DNA of 64,000 nucleotides from Jannaschia marina. GTDB lineage: Bacteria; Pseudomonadota; Alphaproteobacteria; Rhodobacterales; Rhodobacteraceae. This document shows positions 60,104-64,000 of the stretch, in pieces (the first letter of the stretch is position 1; each line of letters opens with the position of its first letter). A program made the translations under genes and the position numbers. Below the pieces are notes generated by a model. That model saw only the letters and a list, made by a program, of their open reading frames with translations, ran no database searches and was not told the DNA's origin. The stretch covers positions 1 through 64,000 of the forward strand of contig NZ_JABVAX010000015.1 in assembly GCF_013404595.1 (NCBI RefSeq), in the 5' to 3' direction.

Positions 60104-60665
60104 CGGCCAGCTCCTTCAACTCGGCCCGCGCCCGCAGGGTGATATGTTCGACCCTGCGTCGCGCCAGTAGGTCCACCTGGTCCGCAAAATCCAGAACGAA
60201 AGTCGAAAGCGCCTTGATCTGGTTGAGGCTCTGAACGCCGAACACCGGCGCGATCCCCTTGTTCTTCGCCTCGTTCAACCGCATCGCGATCTGCGTCACG
60301 TTGTTTCCGACCCTGTTCAAGGCCGCTCGAAACCCCTGCAACTCGCTCGCTAAGTGATCGTCAGGTTGGAAAATCCCGTTCGCGGACTGGATCAACCGAC
60401 GAAGCGCATCCGACCGATTGTTGATGTTGAGCCGCGATATGAGGGCATCGAACTTCTGCAACTCTTCCGGCGTCAGCGTCACAGAAACGGTTTTCGTCCT
60501 CGTGCTTGCATCGCGTCGCCGCTCTTTTTCAGTCCGAAGTGTGTAGTAGATCGTCCGTTCCGTGACATCGAACTTCTGCGCAAGCGCCTTGGGCGAAACG
60601 CCTTTCGCGCGGTCTCGGACGATGGCGAGGCGTTCATCCCGGCTCAAACGCTTGCGCTTCGACAT
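60090..60665 (-). CDS. VirD1/MobC-like relaxosome accessory protein
   Basis: This 191-aa protein starts at ATG 60665. An N-terminal helix-turn-helix (SRDERLAIVRDRAKGVSPKA, then DVTERTIYYTLRTEK) is followed by a ribbon-helix-helix-like strand (TVSVTLTPEELQKFDALISR, about 62-81) and a C-terminal MobC-like helical part (LNRVGNNVTQIAMRLNEAKN). This fits a relaxase partner that binds oriT. It heads the virD operon and is divergent from virC1. Confidence 0.8.
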   Translation of the reverse strand: MSKRKRLSRDERLAIVRDRAKGVSPKALAQKFDVTERTIYYTLRTEKERRRDASTRTKTVSVTLTPEELQKFDALISRLNINNRSDALRRLIQSANGIFQPDDHLASELQGFRAALNRVGNNVTQIAMRLNEAKNKGIAPVFGVQSLNQIKALSTFVLDFADQVDLLARRRVEHITLRARAELKELADGAE

Positions 60666-61018
60666 ACTGAACAAAGACTCCCTATTTCCTGCCAAACTCA
60701 TACAGACATTTAGGCTTTGAGGCAATCGCAGATTGCATCACGTCTCAAAGCCGTTCAAAATGGATGTATTCCGTTGAAGCGGACCCGAGCCCAGGGTCCG
60801 CGCGTCGAGCCGGAGGCGAGACCGCCGAGCTTGCGAGGCCACCAGAGACCCCTCAAAAAATCGCGCTGTGGACCCTTATCAGCTCAACCGCACCCCCACC
60901 CCACCCAAACCACGGGAAACGCCTGTAGCCCCCCTTCCAGCGGCTCTCCGGGCCGAGGATGTTCTAGTCGACCGACCCAACTGTCGCCCGAAAGCCGCTG
61001 CTACCCTGTTTTCGGCGC
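60666..61018. other. Probable oriT region between virD and virC operons
   Basis: This intergenic stretch has a nested inverted repeat: GGCTTTGAG (60713-60721) pairing with CTCAAAGCC (60744-60752), enclosing GCAATC-gca-GATTGC (60722-60736). A second perfect stem is GCGGACCC-gagccca-GGGTCCGC (60779-60801). TTTCCTG-CCAA at 60685-60695 resembles the VirD2/RP4 nick core (ATCCTG-CC). The position beside virD1/virD2 supports oriT, but the nick site lies on an unexpected side of the repeat and is uncertain. Confidence 0.5.
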
Positions 61019-61305
61019 GATACACAAAACAACAAACGCCGAACAAAAAACAGCAGACAACCTACGCAATACACCAAACACCTAACAACGAACACCGCGC
61101 GGCGAACAACGAACACCGACCCCGTGACACCGAACACCGAACACCGAACAGATCGCGGCGAACAAGAAACCCGTGACACATCACAACGAACATGCGACAA
61201 CGCATACAAAGCGCAGAACACCGAACATGAGGCAAAGAACATGGAACAGGCCACAACAAACGCGAAACACGACGAACCGAACACGAAACAGAAGACAGAA
61301 AACGG
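61019..61305 (+). repeat. Array of about 41 degenerate 7-bp tandem repeats (consensus CGAACAC)
   Basis: Reading in sevens from 61019 gives about 41 units with no slippage. CGAACA starts at 61040, 61089, 61103, 61110, 61131, 61138, 61145, 61159, 61187, 61222 and 61278; every distance is a multiple of 7. By hand count about 29 units have ACA at positions 4-6 and about 39 have C at position 5. The array ends 31 bp before the virC1-like ATG. Heptad arrays are bound by ribbon-helix-helix partition proteins (omega of pSM19035), and VirC proteins act at the TGTTTGTT-rich overdrive; the complement here contains GTGTTTG-like units. Confidence 0.85.
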
Positions 61306-61336
61306 CTTCGTGCAGACCGGGCAGCCGAATGACGCC

Positions 61337-62035
61337 ATGAAAGTCATCACCGTCATGACCCGGAAGGGCGGCGCGGGCAAAACGACCCTTGTTCAAGCCC
61401 TCATCAGCGCGGCCCTGAAAGACGGAAAGCGCATTCTCGCGCTGGACGCCGACCCCCAGCAGGGATTGCACCGCTGGCTCAAGCCTCTTTCCGAAGCAGA
61501 GCCGCTCATCATATCGCGCCAGCTCGAATACGCCGCCGACCTCGAACGATGGACTGAGGAAGCCTATGAAGCAGGCAGCGTCGATCTCGTCTTCGTGGAC
61601 ACACAAGGGGCGGCTGGCGAATGGGCCGATGAACTGGCGGCCCATAGCGACTTTCTTGTCGTCCCAATGAAGATGGCCGACAAAGACCTCTCGATCACCA
61701 CAGATACGTTCAACTGGTATGTCGGTCTTCGGGAACGTGTCGATGATCCCGATCTGCTCCCGACACTTCGCATCCTCATGGCGGACGTGCCTAGGGACAT
61801 GAACGCCACACAAAAGAAGATCGAAATGCTCGCGATTGAGCGGTTTCCGGTCATGAATAACTACTTCATGCACCGCAAACAGCACCTTGATGCCGACACC
61901 AACGGGTTCCTGCACGTCCAGGCCGAAGAGAAGCGAACCGGCAGATTTGGCCTCGGCCGCACCCACGCGAAGCACTTCGATGAAGCGGTTGAAGAAGCAC
62001 TCGACATTCTTGCGGAAATCACGGGGGACGAGTGA
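61337..62035 (+). CDS. ParA/VirC1-like ATPase
   Basis: This 232-aa protein starts at ATG 61337 by homology. An in-frame ATG at 61241 lies inside the repeat array and would add low-complexity sequence. The deviant Walker A MTRKGGAGKTTLVQAL (about 7-22), LALDADPQQGLHRW and the switch VFVDTQGAAGEWADELAAHS are present. The RW after the Walker A' region, the DTxG...E pattern and the length resemble Agrobacterium VirC1 more than classical ParA. VirC1 recruits the relaxosome to the cell pole and binds overdrive. It shares one base with the next gene. Confidence 0.75.
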   Translation: MKVITVMTRKGGAGKTTLVQALISAALKDGKRILALDADPQQGLHRWLKPLSEAEPLIISRQLEYAADLERWTEEAYEAGSVDLVFVDTQGAAGEWADELAAHSDFLVVPMKMADKDLSITTDTFNWYVGLRERVDDPDLLPTLRILMADVPRDMNATQKKIEMLAIERFPVMNNYFMHRKQHLDADTNGFLHVQAEEKRTGRFGLGRTHAKHFDEAVEEALDILAEITGDE

Positions 62036-62682
62036 TGGCGCGGAAAAAGAAACCTGTCGTGCAAGGCAAAGACCCCGCATATGACCATCAGTTCTCGCGC
62101 TATCGAAAAGCGCCGTCAAACATGCCCGATGATGTGGTGATCCCCGGACTGACAAAAGAAGCGCCAACGCAGCCCGAAAAGACCGAAACGACGCCTCGAC
62201 CGGAACCGGCCACGAAAGCCGCCGAAGCTCCCACGGTCACGTCCGAAGCGAAGCCCAACACTGCGCCGAAGCCCGCCCCACCATCCAAGAAGAAAACGGC
62301 GCCAATGCAAAGGCATAAAGAAGAAACCCGTCTGGTGAGCTTGATCGCGGGGGTAAAACAATCGCAGGCCGACGCGATGCAACCGCTTCTGGATCGCGGT
62401 CTTGACCGCAAGCATATCATCGCCCTGGCCGGACGCCGGACCACAGCGTCATTCGAGCCAACACAGCAGTTCAAACAGGTTCCAGAGGCCGACCGCCGCC
62501 CCATGCGCGAAGCCTATCGCACAACGAAGACGGTGCCGACGAAGCTGATCGAGAAGCTGCGCAAAGAACATGACCCGCTCGGCGTCATGTCCGATGGCGC
62601 GATGTTGAGGGGCCAATTCGAGACACGCTTCTGGTCCAATCTTGACGCGGTGATCGCGGAATTGACCGAGAAGTATTGCTAG
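62035..62682 (+). CDS. VirC2-like protein (possible tandem ribbon-helix-helix)
   Basis: This 215-aa protein starts at ATG 62035 (TGATG with virC1). The N-terminal half is Pro/Ala/Thr-rich and disordered. The C-terminal half has ETRLVSLIAGVKQSQADAMQ, LLDRGLDRKHIIALAGRR and then AYRTTKTVPTKLIEKLRKEH with LRGQFETRFWSNLDAVI. I read these as two strand-helix-helix units in one chain, the VirC2 layout. VirC2 is an RHH DNA-binding protein and the obvious candidate to bind the 7-bp array. The family match is from memory. Confidence 0.6.
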   Translation: MARKKKPVVQGKDPAYDHQFSRYRKAPSNMPDDVVIPGLTKEAPTQPEKTETTPRPEPATKAAEAPTVTSEAKPNTAPKPAPPSKKKTAPMQRHKEETRLVSLIAGVKQSQADAMQPLLDRGLDRKHIIALAGRRTTASFEPTQQFKQVPEADRRPMREAYRTTKTVPTKLIEKLRKEHDPLGVMSDGAMLRGQFETRFWSNLDAVIAELTEKYC

Positions 62683-62684
62683 AA

Positions 62685-62702
62685 GGACCGACAAGTCGGT
62701 CC
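62685..62702 (+). terminator. Short stem-loop after virC2
   Basis: GGACCGAC-aa-GTCGGTCC is followed by AAGTTTTC, 2 bp after the virC2 stop. It is a plausible intrinsic terminator. Confidence 0.55.
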
Positions 62703-62717
62703 AAGTTTTCGATGAAG

Positions 62718-62876
62718 AGGGGGAAGGAGTTTAGGCTTCCTTCCCCCTGAAGCAAAATAGACAAGGCCGTGTCCTCGCCTTCGGCTGCGGGCCGCACCAA
62801 CCTCGTCGATTTTGCTTCACCCCCATCCTCTCACGCTCGCCGCTCGGCAGGGTTTCAGGCAGAGCTGAAACCTGCG
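62718..62876. repeat. Cluster of inverted repeats
   Basis: Three further stems follow the virC2 terminator: AGGGGGAAGGA...TCCTTCCCCCT (62718-62748), TGAAGCAAAAT...ATTTTGCTTCA (62748-62758 with 62809-62819, perfect 11-bp arms 50 bp apart), and GGTTTCAG-gcagag-CTGAAACC (62851-62872). No gene lies in 62683-62932. Such clusters can mark a terminator region, an origin or a protein-binding site. Confidence 0.6.
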
Positions 62877-62932
62877 TCGATCATTTCGTGGTCGGACGGG
62901 AAAGCTCTGCGTTCAGCAGAGGTTCATGGAAC

Positions 62933-63085
62933 ATGCCACGAAAAGAGAAAAAACACGCCAAACCCGTAAAACGGATCTTGGACAGGAAGACGCGCGAGCT
63001 GGTGGGCTGGCTCTACCAATGGAACACGGGGCACCTGGCCCCGATGTGGAAAGATGGTCCTCGGGAGAACGTGGAGTATGTCTAA
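62933..63085 (+). CDS. 50-aa protein, paralogue of the 51800-52000 protein
   Basis: This 50-aa basic protein starts at ATG 62933 (MPRKEKKHAKPVKRILDRKT) and continues RELVGWLYQWNTGHLAPMW, ENVEYV. The core is the same as in the 66-aa protein at 51800-52000, whose N-terminus is longer. It overlaps the next gene by 8 bp. Confidence 0.65.
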   Translation: MPRKEKKHAKPVKRILDRKTRELVGWLYQWNTGHLAPMWKDGPRENVEYV

Positions 63086-63302
63086 AAATCCGATGTTCGC
63101 GATCCGAACGGCGGAAGGAGGGGAGGACCTGGGCGAAGTCCGGTCCTCCAATCCGACACTGTTGCGGGCCTTTGGGGCGGCTTACATGCGCGATCCGAAG
63201 GCGAAGGGTGAAGTGGCGTTATTCGGCCCGAACAGCCAGCTCGTCGCCACCTACGACATCTGGCAGGATCGGTGGGAAGATGCCGAAGCGAAAGCCGGAT
63301 GA
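63078..63302 (+). CDS. Small hypothetical protein
   Basis: This 74-aa protein starts at ATG 63078 (MSKNPMFAIRTAEGGEDLGE) with a GGAG site overlapping the end of the previous gene. It is probably coupled to that gene. It contains LLRAFGAAYMRDPKAKGEVA and LVATYDIWQDRW. No family is recognised. Confidence 0.65.
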   Translation: MSKNPMFAIRTAEGGEDLGEVRSSNPTLLRAFGAAYMRDPKAKGEVALFGPNSQLVATYDIWQDRWEDAEAKAG

Positions 63303-63357
63303 TCTTCACTTATGACGCTGAAAATGCTAGGCTGTTTCTAACTTTGGAGACAGTCTC

Positions 63358-63777
63358 ATGGCCGTTCGTAAGACCCTCGCATTCACCGTCCTTCTCGCCG
63401 GATTCACCGGCACAGCCGCGTTTGCCTGGGAACACCAGTTCGAACGCGGCCTCGATCTTTATACCACACCTGACAGGTCGGTGGGCTTGTCGCTCGTATG
63501 CGACCCGAACACGGTCTATGGCAGTTCGGAAAGCGCCGTCTTGGTCCAGCTCGGAACGGACCCGATGGCGACAGAAGATGTCGTGTTTCGTTTTGAAGAC
63601 GGTATCGCTGTCCAGGCCAATGTCGTTCGCGGCCACATCATGAAGCTGGCGACAGAAGAAGCCGTTTGGGAAACCCTGCTCTCCGGCTTCCGGCAATTCT
63701 CTACGGTGGTGATCGAGAACGGTGACGAAGCCGTGACGGTCGATCTGGGCGAGCCAGTCGTTTTTTCCTGCACCTGA
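63358..63777 (+). CDS. Exported hypothetical protein
   Basis: This 139-aa protein has a signal peptide (LAFTVLLAGFTGTAAFA-WEH). The mature part is beta-rich with LSLVCDPNTVYG and ends VVFSCT, so one disulfide between the two Cys is possible. No family is recognised. The gene is followed by a long stem at 63812-63849. Confidence 0.7.
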   Translation: MAVRKTLAFTVLLAGFTGTAAFAWEHQFERGLDLYTTPDRSVGLSLVCDPNTVYGSSESAVLVQLGTDPMATEDVVFRFEDGIAVQANVVRGHIMKLATEEAVWETLLSGFRQFSTVVIENGDEAVTVDLGEPVVFSCT

Positions 63778-63811
63778 CCCGCCCGGAGGGCATCGGCGCG
63801 AAGCGCCGGGC

Positions 63812-63849
63812 GAGGGGCCAGATGGGGCGCAAGCCGCGTCTGGCCCCTC
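63812..63849 (+). terminator. Long stem-loop after the exported protein
   Basis: GAGGGGCCAGA pairs with TCTGGCCCCTC over a 16-nt GC-rich loop, then GTCAATTCTCT. A strong hairpin without a perfect U run. Confidence 0.6.
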
Positions 63850-63876
63850 GTCAATTCTCTCATGCGAAAAAGAAGA

Positions 63877-63904
63877 GGCCCGCACCTGTGACAGAATGCG
63901 GGCC
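63877..63904 (-). terminator. Terminator for a - strand gene beyond the window
   Basis: On the - strand GGCCCGCA-N12-TGCGGGCC is followed by TCTTCTTTTTC, a typical intrinsic terminator. The gene it serves lies to the right of the window. Confidence 0.75.
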
Positions 63905-64000
63905 TTGATCGGTCTCGGCCGATCCGACAGGGAGTAAAAAAACCGTAGCAGGCAGGGGCCAGTCCGACCAGCCGCTAAAGGGTGATGGGGCCGCTTAGGC

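Noticed and set aside
60779..60801. GCGGACCC...GGGTCCGC as an intrinsic terminator
   Set aside because: No U run on either strand and it lies between divergent operons, so oriT or operator structure is more likely.
61124..61336. N-terminal extension of the ParA/VirC1-like protein (Asn/Thr/Glu/His-rich)
   Set aside because: The reading is a by-product of the 7-bp repeat array and lacks protein character; homology starts at MKVITVMTRKGG (61337).
1..64000. CRISPR array or tRNA/rRNA genes
   Set aside because: No regularly spaced direct repeats of CRISPR size and no tRNA or rRNA signatures were seen; the only regular array is the 7-bp one at 61019-61305.

Overview
The window looks like part of a conjugative plasmid (or a closely related integrative element) from a marine alphaproteobacterium of the Rhodobacteraceae/Roseobacter group. 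The reasons are the high GC content, the alphaproteobacterial SOS box (GAAC-N7-GAAC), a RepC-family replication initiator, Rhodobacterales-type extragenic palindromes, RcgA/RcgR-like genes and an Agrobacterium-like VirB/VirD/VirC transfer system. No rRNA or tRNA genes were seen.

Layout. (1) About 1-19.6 kb is plasmid backbone and 'housekeeping': an SRAP (YedK-like) protein, an SOS-controlled umuDC pair, a DUF4942-methyltransferase operon, a single-strand binding protein, a secreted nuclease, a Phd/PemK-like toxin-antitoxin pair, a row of small coupled unknown genes ending in a 616-aa ParB-family protein, a DUF1419 gene, a + strand run of small unknown genes, and a solo repC with a possible antisense RNA. 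A structured intergenic element of about 300 nt occurs in two long copies and one partial copy. (2) About 19.6-39.6 kb is an accessory island. It holds a three-gene ABC-3C conflict system joined by an ATGA overlap to a serine recombinase, a GrpB-like protein, two LysE/RhtB exporters, a LysM-solute-binding fusion next to a triple-repeat secreted protein, and a complete Amadori-compound (fructoselysine-type) catabolic locus: GntR regulator, FrlB-like deglycase, FrlD-like kinase, five-gene peptide/opine-type ABC transporter and SDR dehydrogenase. It ends in a junction of two truncated genes (a [2Fe-2S] oxidoreductase tail and a glutamate dehydrogenase tail). (3) About 39.6-63.8 kb is the transfer region: a + strand virB operon (virB1-B2-B3-B4-lipoprotein-SLT/VirB5 chimera-virB5-B8-B9-B10-B11-two small genes-virB6), rcgA-rcgR, a - strand operon virD1-like/virD2/virD4/zeta toxin, and a divergent virC1/virC2-like pair.

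The most striking signal is between the divergent virD and virC operons. There, about 287 bp form a degenerate but strictly phased 7-bp tandem repeat (consensus CGAACAC, about 41 units), directly upstream of a ParA/VirC1-like ATPase and a protein that may carry two ribbon-helix-helix units, like VirC2. I read this as an overdrive-like or centromere-like array serving relaxosome assembly or partition. Other notable points are a UmuD homologue whose catalytic serine is a cysteine, a lytic transglycosylase domain nested inside a VirB5-type scaffold, and a bipartite 19-bp-spaced motif upstream of ssb, the virB operon and a small gene near repC.

Limits: all family assignments come from reading motifs and from memory of families; no database search was run. 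Starts were chosen by Shine-Dalgarno sites, ATGA overlaps or homology, and several are uncertain.
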